Shown here one piece after another: positions 33,149 through 42,602 of a stretch of 64,000 nt of DNA. The translations under genes and the position numbers were made by a program. This DNA is from Haladaptatus sp. ZSTT2 (GTDB taxonomy: Archaea > Halobacteriota > Halobacteria > Halobacteriales > Halococcaceae). Numbering within the stretch: position 1 is the first letter of the stretch; every line of letters begins with the position of its first letter. The notes under the pieces are model-generated. The model was not told the DNA's origin and did not search any database. It saw only the letters and a program-made list of their open reading frames with translations. The DNA lies in assembly GCF_037081775.1 (NCBI RefSeq), contig NZ_JBAMHQ010000001.1, positions 992,001-1,056,000 of the forward strand, given 5' to 3'.

Positions 33149-33739
33149 CTAGTTGTCGTTTCCGCGCAGTCCGGGCGCGTCGCTCACATCAACGTTTTCT
33201 GGCTCCGCAACATCGCCCCCTTTTCTGAGGTCTCCGTCGCCGTCTTCTACGTACACGTCGTCTGCGAAGCCAGCGATGGCGTTTTCGTACTCAGCAGTTT
33301 CGCGCTTTTCGAGCGTTTTCGGCGCGTCGGGAATGCCGTCTGCGGGCGTAAACGCGCCAAGCGGGTCGTCGATGGTGATGTCGTAGGTTTTGAAAAAGTT
33401 CTCGTAGCGGCGGTAGTGGGCTTCGAGTTCGTCGCCGGGAATCTCCATCATCTCGGTCCAACCGTGGTTGAAGAAGTCGAAGTTGGCTTGGATATGCGTG
33501 AGTTCACGGGCCTCTGCCTCGGGGAGCCCGGCTTCGAGTCCGGCGACGTAGGAGTCCATCGTCGCGTCGAAGAAGGCATCAAGATGCGCCCGACGCTCTT
33601 CGCGCTGGCCCTCGGGAGCCTTCTTGAGGAAGATACCCGTGTGGAGGTCTACGAGTTTGCCCGAGACGACGTCCCCAACGACTGGCATGGTCAGCGCCTG
33701 TTTCGCAGCGAAGTGGCGGACGTTCTGACGGAGTTTCAT
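33149..33739 (-). CDS. DUF6149-type haloarchaeal protein
   Basis: 196-residue soluble, mostly helical protein matched from memory to the haloarchaeal DUF6149 family. It begins MKLRQNVRHFAAKQALTMP and ends in an acidic low-complexity tail (about 160-196). No catalytic motif seen. The in-frame extension to 34012 overlaps the divergent oxidoreductase gene and is rejected. Confidence 0.75.
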   Translation of the reverse strand: MKLRQNVRHFAAKQALTMPVVGDVVSGKLVDLHTGIFLKKAPEGQREERRAHLDAFFDATMDSYVAGLEAGLPEAEARELTHIQANFDFFNHGWTEMMEIPGDELEAHYRRYENFFKTYDITIDDPLGAFTPADGIPDAPKTLEKRETAEYENAIAGFADDVYVEDGDGDLRKGGDVAEPENVDVSDAPGLRGNDN

Positions 33740-33860
33740 TGGCGGGGCCTTAGGACTGGTCGGTAAAAACTGCTCGCCTGTGTCAGCCCTGCCCACGGCG
33801 AAATTTGCACAGTCATGAAGATAGCAATTCACATTAACCCCCGAAACGAACCTTCCTGCC

Positions 33861-35123
33861 ATGACCGAGGCGTACGTCATCATCGGCGACGGGATTGCGG
33901 GTAGTTCCGCAGCCGAAACAATCCGGCAGGAGCAACCGGATGCGGAAGTCATCGTCGTCACTGATGAGGGTGAGGCGCTGTATAACCGCATTCTGACAAA
34001 AGAGTTTGCCAAAGGAAAACTCCCTGAGGCACCAATCTCGATTCACGACGAGAGCTGGTACGACGAGCGAGATATCACGCTCAAGCTCAACACGCTCGTC
34101 ACGAGCGTCGACCGCGACGCAAAGGAGATCGTGACCCACGAGGGCGAGACCATCGAGTACGGCAAACTCCTCCTCGCCACGGGCGGGACGCCAACCCAAC
34201 TGCCCGTCGAGAACTCCGACGCTGAGGGTATCCACCATTTCTGGACCTTCCAGGATGCCCGCAACATCCGTGACCACGCAGAGCAGGCCGAAACCGGCGC
34301 AGTCATCGGCGCGGGACTGCTCGGTATCGACCTCGCGGCCATCTGCGCCGCCCAGGGCGTCGAGGCGAACTACCTCATGCGCGGCAACGCCTGGTGGCGT
34401 TACGCCCTCTCAGAAGATGGTGCAGACATCATCCACAAAGCACTCGACGAACGCGGCGTGACGCCCGTTTTCCAGTCCGGCGTTGACCACTTCGAAACCG
34501 ACGAGAACGGCAAGGTCGTCGCCACCGTCGACCCGAACGGCGAGCGCTACGAGAGCGACTTCGTGGGCATCGCCATCGGCCTCGACTTCAACACCGAACT
34601 GCTCGTCGAAACCGGCCTCGAACTGGACGACGGCATCGTCGTCGACCAGTACATGCGCACCGACGACCCGGACGTGTACGCCGCCGGTGACATCACCCGC
34701 TTTTACGATGTTATCCTAGAGGAGTACGCCCAGAACGGGGCGTGGGGCAGCGCGAAACAGCAGGGCATGGTCGCGGGAAAGAACATGGTCAAAGAGGCGA
34801 ACGGCGAGCCAGCAGAAGCGGACTTAGAAGAGTTCCGCTGGGTCTCCTCGTACTCGATTACGCACTTTGACTTCCCGTTCCTCTCCTTTGGCCACCCAAC
34901 GATTGGCGACGACGAAGCCGAGCGAAAGTACTCTGACACCGAGTGGCGGCGAATCGCGTTCAAAGACGGCAAAATCGTCGGTGGCGTCCTGATTGGCGAC
35001 CTCTCGCCACAGGGCAAGTACAAGAAGCTCATCCGCGAGCAGACGGTCGTTTCTGACCAGAAGGACATCCTCTTAGAGAAGATGTTCGAGCCAGAAAAGC
35101 TCGCGACGCCGACCGAACAGTAA
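33861..35123 (+). CDS. Pyridine nucleotide-disulfide-type FAD oxidoreductase
   Basis: 420 residues with two Rossmann domains. The FAD site is YVIIGDGIAGSSAAE (about 5-19), the NAD(P) site is GAVIGAGLLGIDLAA (about 146-160), and the second FAD motif is DPDVYAAGDITRF (about 272-284). No CxxxxC redox pair was seen, so it resembles NADH oxidase/nitrite-reductase NirB-like or ferredoxin-reductase-like members rather than disulfide reductases. Electron partner unknown. The next gene follows after 42 bases. Confidence 0.9.
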   Translation: MTEAYVIIGDGIAGSSAAETIRQEQPDAEVIVVTDEGEALYNRILTKEFAKGKLPEAPISIHDESWYDERDITLKLNTLVTSVDRDAKEIVTHEGETIEYGKLLLATGGTPTQLPVENSDAEGIHHFWTFQDARNIRDHAEQAETGAVIGAGLLGIDLAAICAAQGVEANYLMRGNAWWRYALSEDGADIIHKALDERGVTPVFQSGVDHFETDENGKVVATVDPNGERYESDFVGIAIGLDFNTELLVETGLELDDGIVVDQYMRTDDPDVYAAGDITRFYDVILEEYAQNGAWGSAKQQGMVAGKNMVKEANGEPAEADLEEFRWVSSYSITHFDFPFLSFGHPTIGDDEAERKYSDTEWRRIAFKDGKIVGGVLIGDLSPQGKYKKLIREQTVVSDQKDILLEKMFEPEKLATPTEQ

Positions 35124-35165
35124 AAGACCGAAGCCGTTTTCTCGCGCTCTACCTGAAGGTTGGAT

Positions 35166-35573
35166 ATGAGTACCGACGGCGAGATGACCCTCGCATTCGA
35201 GCTCGAAGCCTTGAAAGAGCTCGCAAAACCCTCGGAGGCGTTCGCGGACGCCCGAACGTGGAGCAAATACGTGGGCGTCGTCTCCGAGAAACCAACGTAC
35301 GTCGTGACGAATTTCACGCGCAAAAACCGCATCCGTCAGGACTTCTTCTCCGGGCCGCGCGGCAAAGAGGAGAGTTTGGAGAACGTCAAACGCCAGTTCG
35401 ACACCGCCCGCCACGTCCTCGTTGGCACTGACGACGAAGACAAGGCGCTCGCAGCAAAACTTGACTGGGAGTTCCTCCACGTCGAAGACGCCGCAGCCGC
35501 CGCAGACTGGCCGCTCGCACGAGACCAACCCGATGACGAAACAGAAGAACCAGTCCGCGACGACTGGCCCTGA
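35166..35573 (+). CDS. DUF7124-type haloarchaeal protein
   Basis: 135-residue acidic protein that I assign, from memory, to a haloarchaeal family of unknown function (DUF7124). It is rich in charged residues and ends in an acidic tail. I use the ATG at 35166 (MSTDGEMTLAFELEALKEL). Downstream of the FAD oxidoreductase on the same strand, possibly co-expressed. Confidence 0.65.
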   Translation: MSTDGEMTLAFELEALKELAKPSEAFADARTWSKYVGVVSEKPTYVVTNFTRKNRIRQDFFSGPRGKEESLENVKRQFDTARHVLVGTDDEDKALAAKLDWEFLHVEDAAAAADWPLARDQPDDETEEPVRDDWP

Positions 35574-35600
35574 GACGAGACTTTTCGTTGGCCGACTGCG

Positions 35601-35858
35601 TTATCGCTCTCGAACCCACCGAATCCCCTTCTCTAGCAGGACGCCGCTTGCTGCAACGGAGAGGCAGACAAAGAGAAACGCAGCGAGAAGTTCGACGCTC
35701 TGGCTCGTGGTGAGTCGGGACGCACCCATTGCGAGGGCAAACAGCACTGAAGCCATCAGGAGAATCGGGACGACGTAGTATTTGAACGCCCAGTGGTCGT
35801 CCAAGAACAGCGAGGTTCGGTAGACGGCGGACGCCACGACATCACGAACGCCTGACAT
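35601..35858 (-). CDS. Small membrane protein, unknown function
   Basis: 85 residues with two hydrophobic helices (about 29-48 and 53-75) and basic ends (WVRER). No family recognised. The start is set at the ATG at 35858 (MSGVRDVVAS). Lies convergent to the DUF7124 gene. Confidence 0.6.
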   Translation of the reverse strand: MSGVRDVVASAVYRTSLFLDDHWAFKYYVVPILLMASVLFALAMGASRLTTSQSVELLAAFLFVCLSVAASGVLLEKGIRWVRER

Positions 35859-35948
35859 ACGCAGACCCACGCACAACGGTTGCTTAGCGTTTGGGGTGGA
35901 CGGGTCGTACCCGCGGCGTTTTTACGGCAGAGACCCAAAAGAGCGCGT

Positions 35949-36479
35949 ATGTCAGAACCGCGCGTGCCCGGAAGCCGGGACGCCAGCCTCACGCTCCCCT
36001 GTGGGGAGTCTGTCGATGTTCGCAGCCTCGACATGGGGATGCGCGAGTTTCGCTGTGACTGTGGCGAAGTTCACGCGCTCGTGATGGACGTCCACCCACT
36101 TGGGCGGTTCGTCCCCGAGTTCCTCGAAACCATCCTCCAGGAGACCATCGACACCACCTCCGGGGCCGACTTTGGCACCCTCCACATGATGGGCATCGTC
36201 AAAGAAGAGTTCCCCGAGAAAGTCGTGAGCAAGGATGTCTCGAACGACGGGCAGGTTGGCTGTTCGATGCTCTGGGTGAGCGACTTCGACGACCGCAGAC
36301 TCCACGAAATCGTCGTCGAGCTGATTGTCGAACTCATGGAACACGCCGTGAGCCACGCAGAAGACGACTCCGCGATGAGCGAGTTCGAAGAGCAGATGCT
36401 GTCGTTCGATGTGGCAGCGTTCGTAGAAGAGTATCGCAGCCAGCGCGATTTCCACTCGGCGTCCGACCAGCCGGTTTGA
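35949..36479 (+). CDS. DUF5815-type haloarchaeal protein
   Basis: 176-residue acidic protein resembling the haloarchaeal DUF5815 family. A CRDC-like pair (FRCDCGEVH) follows an N-terminal segment ending LTLPCGESV, which may bind a metal. The C-terminal half is helical (EIVVELIVELMEHAVSHAE). Function unknown. Start at 35949 (MSEPRVPG). Confidence 0.7.
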   Translation: MSEPRVPGSRDASLTLPCGESVDVRSLDMGMREFRCDCGEVHALVMDVHPLGRFVPEFLETILQETIDTTSGADFGTLHMMGIVKEEFPEKVVSKDVSNDGQVGCSMLWVSDFDDRRLHEIVVELIVELMEHAVSHAEDDSAMSEFEEQMLSFDVAAFVEEYRSQRDFHSASDQPV

Positions 36480-36550
36480 GCGCCCAGTTTTCATCAGGTT
36501 GCTTACCGCTTTGACTAGTACCTTTGTAGGAAGAACACGTACACTGACCT

Positions 36551-36778
36551 ATGCGACAGCAGGGGGGTGACTTCGAGCGGATTCGGGCAGTGTTGGCCGA
36601 AGTCGAGCCAGAGGGGGCATTGACGGCAAAAGAGATTTGTTCGATTCTTTCGGAGCACGGGGAGGAGTTCGAGAGTGCCCACCGCGTGGCGACGGTGCTC
36701 GGCCGTCGCGCACACGGGGGCGATATAGAGGTCATCGAGGGCCAACCCTACCGGTACCGAATCCCAGAAATTGCCTGA
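36551..36778 (+). CDS. Small winged-helix-like protein
   Basis: 75 residues: helix (RIRAVLAEV), HTH-like segment (LTAKEICSILSEHGEEFESAHRVATVLGRRA) and a short beta wing (DIEVIEGQPYRYRIPE). This is a minimal winged-helix fold, possibly DNA-binding. No named family recognised. It stands 135 bases before carB; no evidence that it regulates it. Confidence 0.6.
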   Translation: MRQQGGDFERIRAVLAEVEPEGALTAKEICSILSEHGEEFESAHRVATVLGRRAHGGDIEVIEGQPYRYRIPEIA

Positions 36779-36832
36779 CACGAGAGGAGAATTTGCCAGC
36801 CACACCGAGTGACAGCCCCACGCACTGCATAA

Positions 36833-36845
36833 TTCGAATTTCGAA
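36833..36845. promoter_or_regulatory. 13-bp palindrome upstream of carB
   Basis: TTCGAA-T-TTCGAA is a perfect inverted repeat around a central T. It has the same architecture as the site in the carA/lrp intergenic region (42139-42151) and shares the core CGAATTTCG. It sits about 35-50 bases before the carB TATA-like ACTTATTACG (36878-36887). Confidence 0.5.
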
Positions 36846-36913
36846 ATCTGGCTTCGCTATTCGTAATTTATCGTCGGACTTATTACGATGTACGGACTTG
36901 AGCCGAGTAACCA

Positions 36914-39900
36914 ATGACCGACGGAGACGACCGGACGATTCTTTTGATCGGGAGTGGGCCAATTCAGATTGGGCAGGCCGCGGAGTTTGACTACTCCGGC
37001 GCGCAGGCGTGCCGTGCACTCAGAGAAGAGGGGGCCCGAGTTGTTCTGGTAAACTCCAACCCGGCTACCATCATGACCGACCCGGAGATGGCAGACGCCG
37101 TCTACATTGAGCCAATCAACACCGAGGCGCTCACCGAAATCATCGAAAAAGAGCGCCCCGACGGCGTCATCGCTGGGCTGGGCGGCCAAACCGGACTGAA
37201 CGTGACGGCGGAACTCGCAGAGGAAGGCGTCTTAGAGAAGTATGATGTCGATATTATGGGAACGCCCCTCGACACCATCTACGCCACCGAAGACCGCGAC
37301 CTGTTCCGCCAGCGCATGGAGAATATCGGCCAGCCAGTCCCGCGCTCGCAGACCATCGACGACATGGACCAACTCGAAGACGCCGTCAACGCCGTTGGCG
37401 GGCTTCCCGTCATCATGCGGACGACCTACACCCTCGGCGGGAGTGGGTCGGGCGTCGTCGGTGAGATGGACGAACTCAGAGAGCGCACGCGCAAGGGGCT
37501 TCGCCTCTCGCGCAACAGCGAGGTGCTCATCACCGAATCCATCGCCGGATGGATCGAACTCGAATACGAGGTGATGCGCGACGCAGACGACTCGTGTATC
37601 ATCATCTGCAACATGGAGAACATCGACCCGATGGGCATCCACACCGGCGAGTCGATCGTCGTCACCCCGAGTCAGGTCATCCCCGACGAGGGCCACCAGG
37701 AGATGCGCACCGCTGCGCTCGACGTCATCCGCGAACTCGGGATTCAAGGCGGCTGTAACATCCAGTTCGCGTGGCACGACGACGGTACACCCGGCGGCGA
37801 GTACCGCGTCGTCGAAGTGAACCCGCGCGTGTCTCGCTCCTCTGCGCTCGCCTCGAAGGCGACGGGCTATCCGATTGCCCGCGTGACCGCGAAGGTCGCC
37901 CTCGGCAAGCGCCTCCACGAAATCGAAAACGAGATTACCGGCGAGACGACGGCGGCGTTCGAGCCAGCCATCGACTACGTCGTGAGCAAGATTCCACGGT
38001 GGCCAAAGGACAAGTTCCCCGAGGTGGATTTCACCCTCAGCACGGCGATGAAATCGACCGGCGAGGCGATGGCCATTGGGCGCACCTTCGAGGAGAGTTT
38101 CCTCAAAGCGCTGCGTTCGACGGAGTACGAGCCAAGCGCCGACTGGGACGACGTAGACGACGAGACGCTCGAAACCGACTACCTCAAGGCGCCGACGCCA
38201 GACCGCCCGTTCGCGCTGTTCGAGGCGTTCAATCGCGGCTACACCGTCGACCAAATCTGCGAGCTCACAGGGATTCGTGAGTGGTACGCAGAGCGCTTCG
38301 AGCGCATCGCAGACGCGACGGTCGCCGCCCAGAACGGCAACTTCGCAGAGGCCGCACAAACGGGCTACACGAACGCCCAAGTCGCGGCCATCGCCGGCGT
38401 CGGCGTCGGTGAAGTCGAGTCGGTCGCCCCAGAGCGCACCTACAAGCAGGTGGACACCTGTGCCGGTGAGTTCGCCGCGAGTACCCCGTACTACTATTCG
38501 GCGCGCGACCCCGTAAGCGAGATGCGCCACAACGAGGTGAAAGTGAACGAAGATGTCGAAAGCGTCGTCGTGGTCGGCGGCGGCCCCATCCGCATCGGAC
38601 AGGGCGTCGAGTTCGACTACTGTGCGGTCCACGCCGTCCGCGCGCTGCGCGAGATGGGCATCGAAGCCCACGTCGTGAACAACAACCCGGAGACGGTGAG
38701 CACGGACTACGACACCTCCGACGGGCTCTTCTTCGAGCCAATCACCGCAGAGGAGATCGCGGACATCGTCGAACGCACCAACGCAGACGGCGTGATGGTG
38801 CAGTTCGGCGGCCAGACCTCCGTGAACGTCGGCCACCCACTCGAAGCAGAACTCGAACGCCGCGGCCTCGACTGTCAGGTCCTCGGCACCTCCATCGACG
38901 CGATGGACTTAGCCGAGAACCGCGACCGCTTCAACGCGCTGATGAACGACCTCGGTATCGCCCAGCCAGAAGGCGGCACGGCGCGCTCTGAGGAGGAAGC
39001 CCTCGCCCTCGCAAGCGACCTCGGCTACCCCGTCCTCGTCCGCCCGAGCTACGTGCTCGGTGGCCGTGCGATGGAAATCGTCTCCGACGACGAGGAGCTG
39101 AAAACCTACATCGAAGAGGCGGTTCGCGTGAGTCCAGACCAGCCGATTCTCGTAGACCAGTTCTTAGACGGCGCGGTCGAACTCGACGTGGACGCCGTCT
39201 CTGACGGCGAGGACGTGCTCATCGGTGGCATCATGGAGCACATCGAGACGGCAGGGGTCCACTCGGGCGACTCGGCGTGTATGATTCCGCCGCGCTCGCT
39301 TGACGACGAGTTGCTCGCCCGCGTCCGTGAGGTGACGGTCGACATCGCCCGCGCGCTCGAAACCGTGGGCCTGCTCAACGTCCAATTGGCGGTCAAGGAT
39401 GGCGAAGTGTACGTCCTCGAAGCCAACCCGCGCTCTTCGCGCACCGTCCCGTTCGTCTCGAAGGCGACGGGCGTCCCGATTGCGAAGCTCGCCGCGAAGG
39501 TGATGGGCGGGGCGACGCTCGCAGAATTAGACGTGAAAGAACAGGTTCCGGAGCACGTGAGCGTCAAGGAAGTCGTCCTGCCGTTCGACCGCCTCGAAGG
39601 CAGCGACCCACGCCTCGGCCCCGAGATGAAATCGACGGGCGAAGTGATGGGCTCTGCGCGCTCGTTTGCCAAAGCCTACGAGAAGGCACAGGCCGCCGCT
39701 GGCCAGCCGCTTCCGGAAGGTGGGAACGTGGTCGTCGACCTCGACGTAGACGGCTTCGACGCGTTCTACGACGTGGTTGAGTTCGATGACGTGGCCGCCG
39801 CGATACGCAACGGCGAGGTCGACCTCATCGTCTCCCGCGACGTGAAAGCGCTCCAGATGGCCGTCGAAGAGGACATTCCGTACTTCTCGACCGCAGAGAG

Positions 39901-40006
39901 CGCGAACGCAGCGCTCGAAGCGCTCGCGGCCCGCGACGACCCACTCGACGTGGAAACTGTCGAAAAGCGGCCAAAGCAGGTGCGCAACTGGGGCACGCCT
40001 CAGTAA
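36914..40006 (+). CDS. carB: Carbamoyl-phosphate synthase large subunit
   Basis: 1030-residue CarB, making carbamoyl phosphate from bicarbonate, ATP and ammonia for pyrimidine and arginine synthesis. Two homologous ATP-grasp halves are visible (about 1-390 and 545-890) with IGSGPIQIGQAAEFDYSG and GGGPIRIGQGVEFDYC at their starts. Between them lies the oligomerisation domain, and the C-terminal allosteric MGS domain (about 900-1030) is short, so the protein is some 40 residues shorter than the E. coli enzyme. carA is 1 kb downstream on the opposite strand, not in an operon. Confidence 0.97.
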   Translation: MTDGDDRTILLIGSGPIQIGQAAEFDYSGAQACRALREEGARVVLVNSNPATIMTDPEMADAVYIEPINTEALTEIIEKERPDGVIAGLGGQTGLNVTAELAEEGVLEKYDVDIMGTPLDTIYATEDRDLFRQRMENIGQPVPRSQTIDDMDQLEDAVNAVGGLPVIMRTTYTLGGSGSGVVGEMDELRERTRKGLRLSRNSEVLITESIAGWIELEYEVMRDADDSCIIICNMENIDPMGIHTGESIVVTPSQVIPDEGHQEMRTAALDVIRELGIQGGCNIQFAWHDDGTPGGEYRVVEVNPRVSRSSALASKATGYPIARVTAKVALGKRLHEIENEITGETTAAFEPAIDYVVSKIPRWPKDKFPEVDFTLSTAMKSTGEAMAIGRTFEESFLKALRSTEYEPSADWDDVDDETLETDYLKAPTPDRPFALFEAFNRGYTVDQICELTGIREWYAERFERIADATVAAQNGNFAEAAQTGYTNAQVAAIAGVGVGEVESVAPERTYKQVDTCAGEFAASTPYYYSARDPVSEMRHNEVKVNEDVESVVVVGGGPIRIGQGVEFDYCAVHAVRALREMGIEAHVVNNNPETVSTDYDTSDGLFFEPITAEEIADIVERTNADGVMVQFGGQTSVNVGHPLEAELERRGLDCQVLGTSIDAMDLAENRDRFNALMNDLGIAQPEGGTARSEEEALALASDLGYPVLVRPSYVLGGRAMEIVSDDEELKTYIEEAVRVSPDQPILVDQFLDGAVELDVDAVSDGEDVLIGGIMEHIETAGVHSGDSACMIPPRSLDDELLARVREVTVDIARALETVGLLNVQLAVKDGEVYVLEANPRSSRTVPFVSKATGVPIAKLAAKVMGGATLAELDVKEQVPEHVSVKEVVLPFDRLEGSDPRLGPEMKSTGEVMGSARSFAKAYEKAQAAAGQPLPEGGNVVVDLDVDGFDAFYDVVEFDDVAAAIRNGEVDLIVSRDVKALQMAVEEDIPYFSTAESANAALEALAARDDPLDVETVEKRPKQVRNWGTPQ

Positions 40007-40911
40007 ATCAGGTAGAACCCGGCGACGTGGAACCACGCGGCGCTCTGGGCGACCGCGAGGACGCCCATCGCTAGCACGGTGGGTAACGGATTTTCTGTTT
40101 TGGTGTACGTGCTCGCACCCCACGCGAGCAGCGGCACGATGGCGTAGCTCGCAAGCGCCACCGGACGCGGAAGCACAGACCCCGTGAGCGCCGCGAGCGA
40201 ACCGAACGTGGCGAGGACGAAGACGAGATACAGGCGACGGAGCCACGTCGCAGAGAGCCGCGTGGCGAGGGTGTGTTTGCCGACTTCGGCGTCCGCCTCG
40301 CGGTCTGGCCACATTAGCGCGAGCAGGTTGACGAACACGAGCAGGCAGAGCGGTGCGGTAGCGAGCGCGGCCGCACGGCTGTAGGTTCCAGAGGCCACCG
40401 CGACGCCGTACTGGGGCAAGAGAATGCCGCCGAGGAGCGCGTGTTCGAGTTCACCGAGGCCGCGCCACGCGAACGCGAGTGGTGGGAGCGAGTACGACCA
40501 GCCGAGCAGCGCGCCGAGCGCGAGGATAGCGACGGAGTGCAGCGGGAGCCAGCCGCGAACGTAGAAATAGCCAGCCGCGACCGCACCGACGGCCAGCGAG
40601 GCGCAGGCGGCGTACAGCGCGACGGTCGGAGACAGCTCCGTCTCGGGGAGTGCGCCACTGCCGCCAGAAAATCGGGTACGCGTCGTCAGCGCGTCCGTCT
40701 CGTGGTCTGCGTACTCGTTCGCGTAGTGAATACTCACGGCGACGGGAACGAGCGCAGCGAGACCAGCCGCGAGCGAGAGCCGATCGAAGACTGCGCCGTG
40801 AGCGAACGCAATCCCTGCACCGAGGACGTACACCACCGCCACGATCAGGAGGTGGATGGGACGGCTCATCACGAGGACAGCCCACGCGATGGTGGACGGA
40901 GCGCGGTCCAT
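40000..40911 (-). CDS. UbiA-family prenyltransferase (MenA-like)
   Basis: 303-residue membrane prenyltransferase with about nine helices. The two Asp-rich metal/diphosphate motifs are NEYADHETD (about 66-74) and DREADAEVGKHTLATR (about 207-222), as in 1,4-dihydroxy-2-naphthoate polyprenyltransferases, so a menaquinone role is likely. The ATG at 40911 follows TATA-like TATTTAGT (40931-40938 region) by about 24 bases; the frame to 40983 is rejected. Confidence 0.85.
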   Translation of the reverse strand: MDRAPSTIAWAVLVMSRPIHLLIVAVVYVLGAGIAFAHGAVFDRLSLAAGLAALVPVAVSIHYANEYADHETDALTTRTRFSGGSGALPETELSPTVALYAACASLAVGAVAAGYFYVRGWLPLHSVAILALGALLGWSYSLPPLAFAWRGLGELEHALLGGILLPQYGVAVASGTYSRAAALATAPLCLLVFVNLLALMWPDREADAEVGKHTLATRLSATWLRRLYLVFVLATFGSLAALTGSVLPRPVALASYAIVPLLAWGASTYTKTENPLPTVLAMGVLAVAQSAAWFHVAGFYLIY

Positions 40912-40930
40912 ACCGGGGGAACCAGTCACG

Positions 40931-40938
40931 ACTAAATA
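40931..40938 (-). promoter_or_regulatory. TATA box of the UbiA gene
   Basis: ACTAAATA on the plus strand (TATTTAGT read leftward) lies about 24 bases upstream of the ATG at 40911. Confidence 0.5.
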
Positions 40939-41015
40939 GTGTCTTCGAATCTCGTAAAACCACGTTCTCACGGGCGTCAGCACTCAACGGGTGAAAATAC
41001 CGAAAGAAGGGGGGG

Positions 41016-42086
41016 TTAGTCGCAGGTGACGAGACGGCGTGTTGACTTCGCCATCGCGAGCACGTCGTCGAAGAACCCGAGCGTGTCGAGTGGGCCGGGA
41101 TGGGCTTCAGGGTGGTACTGACGGGTGAGGATGTCGAGTTCCTCGTTTTCGAGCCCCTCCGGCGTGTCGTCGTTGACGTTAATCTGGGTCACGTCGAGTT
41201 TGTCGCCGGGGTCTGCGACCGTGTAGCCGTGATTCTGCGTCGTCATGACGACCTGCTTCGTCTCAAGGTCGAGGACGGGCTGGTTCACGCCGCGATGCCC
41301 GAAGGCCATCTTCTCGGTCGTGCCGCCGAGTGCGCCCGCGACGACCTGTTGGCCGAGGCAGATGCCTGCGATTGGCAGGTCACCGACGAACTCGCTGACG
41401 AGTGCCTGTGCGTCGGTGAAGTTCGCGGGGTCACCCGGTCCGTTCGAGATGAACAGGATGTCCGCGTCGACGGCCGTCACGTCTTCCGGCGTCGCGTCGT
41501 GGGGCAAGACGTGGACGACGGCGTCGCGCTCTGCGAGCGAGTCGATGATGCTGCCTTTCGCGCCACAGTCAACGAGCGCGACCGACGGGCCGTCGCCGTC
41601 TGCGTTCACGACTTTCGGTTCTGTCACGCTTACCTGTGCGCCGATGTTCGTGTGCTCGCTCATCCCCTTGCACTCGTCGAGTGCTTCGAGTGCTTTCTCG
41701 GGGGAGGCGTCCGGTCCAGCGGAGATGCCACACTTGATGGCCCCGCCTTCGCGGATGGTGATGACGAGGTCGCGCGTGTCGATGTTATCGACGGCTGGAA
41801 CGCCCTCGTGGGTGAGCCAGTCTGCGACGTCGTCGGTGAGCTCACGAGCAACGACAGCACGAGGGTGGACTCGGTCGGACTCGAATCGTTCCGCTCGGAC
41901 GCCATAGTTACCGATGAGTGGGTATGAGAAAGTGAGGATTTGTTCCTCGTACGAGGGGTCAGTGAGACTCTCCTCATAACCAGTGTACGCTGTTGTAAAG
42001 ACCAGTTCCCCGCGGGCTTGACCCGGAGCACGCGACCGCGCCTCAACGACGCGACCGCCCTCCAGTGCCACGTAGGCGTCCGACAT
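41016..42086 (-). CDS. carA: Carbamoyl-phosphate synthase small subunit
   Basis: 356-residue CarA, the glutaminase that feeds ammonia to CarB. The N-terminal CarA-specific domain (1-150) contains DPSYEEQILTFSYPLIGNYG. The class I amidotransferase domain carries the nucleophile in GICLGQQ (normally Cys) and the His/Glu pair in HPEAHPGP. Divergent from the Lrp-type regulator gene with a palindromic site in the 102-base gap. Confidence 0.96.
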   Translation of the reverse strand: MSDAYVALEGGRVVEARSRAPGQARGELVFTTAYTGYEESLTDPSYEEQILTFSYPLIGNYGVRAERFESDRVHPRAVVARELTDDVADWLTHEGVPAVDNIDTRDLVITIREGGAIKCGISAGPDASPEKALEALDECKGMSEHTNIGAQVSVTEPKVVNADGDGPSVALVDCGAKGSIIDSLAERDAVVHVLPHDATPEDVTAVDADILFISNGPGDPANFTDAQALVSEFVGDLPIAGICLGQQVVAGALGGTTEKMAFGHRGVNQPVLDLETKQVVMTTQNHGYTVADPGDKLDVTQINVNDDTPEGLENEELDILTRQYHPEAHPGPLDTLGFFDDVLAMAKSTRRLVTCD

Positions 42087-42138
42087 TACGAGATACGTAT
42101 GAAAGCCCCCACCATAAGTGTTGCTTTCGTAGAATCGC

Positions 42139-42151
42139 TACGAATTTCGTA
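42139..42151. promoter_or_regulatory. 13-bp palindrome between carA and lrp
   Basis: TACGAA-T-TTCGTA is a perfect inverted repeat with a central T. It lies about 18 bases upstream of the probable carA TATA element (ACTTATGG, read leftward from 42120) and about 40 bases from the lrp ATG, where it could serve both genes. A related site precedes carB. Confidence 0.55.
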
Positions 42152-42188
42152 ATCGTCAAGTGTTGCCACAGTGTAGGTGCTAATCTCC

Positions 42189-42602
42189 ATGGACGCGCTT
42201 GACCGAGAGATTCTGAGTATTCTGCGCCGCGACGCCCGAACGCCGTACACCGAGATTGCGTCAACCGTCGGTACGTCTGAGGGTACCGTCAGAAATCGCG
42301 TCGATCGGATGACCGAAGACGGCGTCATCGAACGGTTCACCGTCACCACCCGCACGGGCAACATCAAGGCGATGATAGAGGTGCGCGTCGCCGTGGACGT
42401 GGACACGCGCACGGTGACGGACAAGATGGCCGAATGGGAGGAAGTGGACTTCGTCTGGCAGGTGTCGGGCGAAGAGGACATCGTCCTCATCGTGGACGCC
42501 GCGGACACGCAGGGGGTAAACGAACTCATCACGCAGGCACGCGAGATGGACGAGGTCGTGCGGACGAAAACGCGGCTGATTCTCGACGAGCGTCTCGGCT
42601 AG
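42189..42602 (+). CDS. Lrp/AsnC-family transcriptional regulator
   Basis: 137 residues. The N-terminal HTH is LDREILSILRRDARTPYTEIASTVGTSEGTVRNRVDRM (given here as position 3-40, in part), and the C-terminal RAM ligand-binding domain covers about 60-135. Lrp proteins sense amino acids or related metabolites. It is divergent from carA with a palindrome between them and a matching one before carB, so it probably controls carbamoyl-phosphate synthesis and itself. I use the ATG at 42189 rather than the GTG at 42177. Confidence 0.92.
   Translation: MDALDREILSILRRDARTPYTEIASTVGTSEGTVRNRVDRMTEDGVIERFTVTTRTGNIKAMIEVRVAVDVDTRTVTDKMAEWEEVDFVWQVSGEEDIVLIVDAADTQGVNELITQAREMDEVVRTKTRLILDERLG

Noticed and set aside
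37232-38836. 534-codon minus-strand frame
   Set aside because: Antisense shadow of carB.
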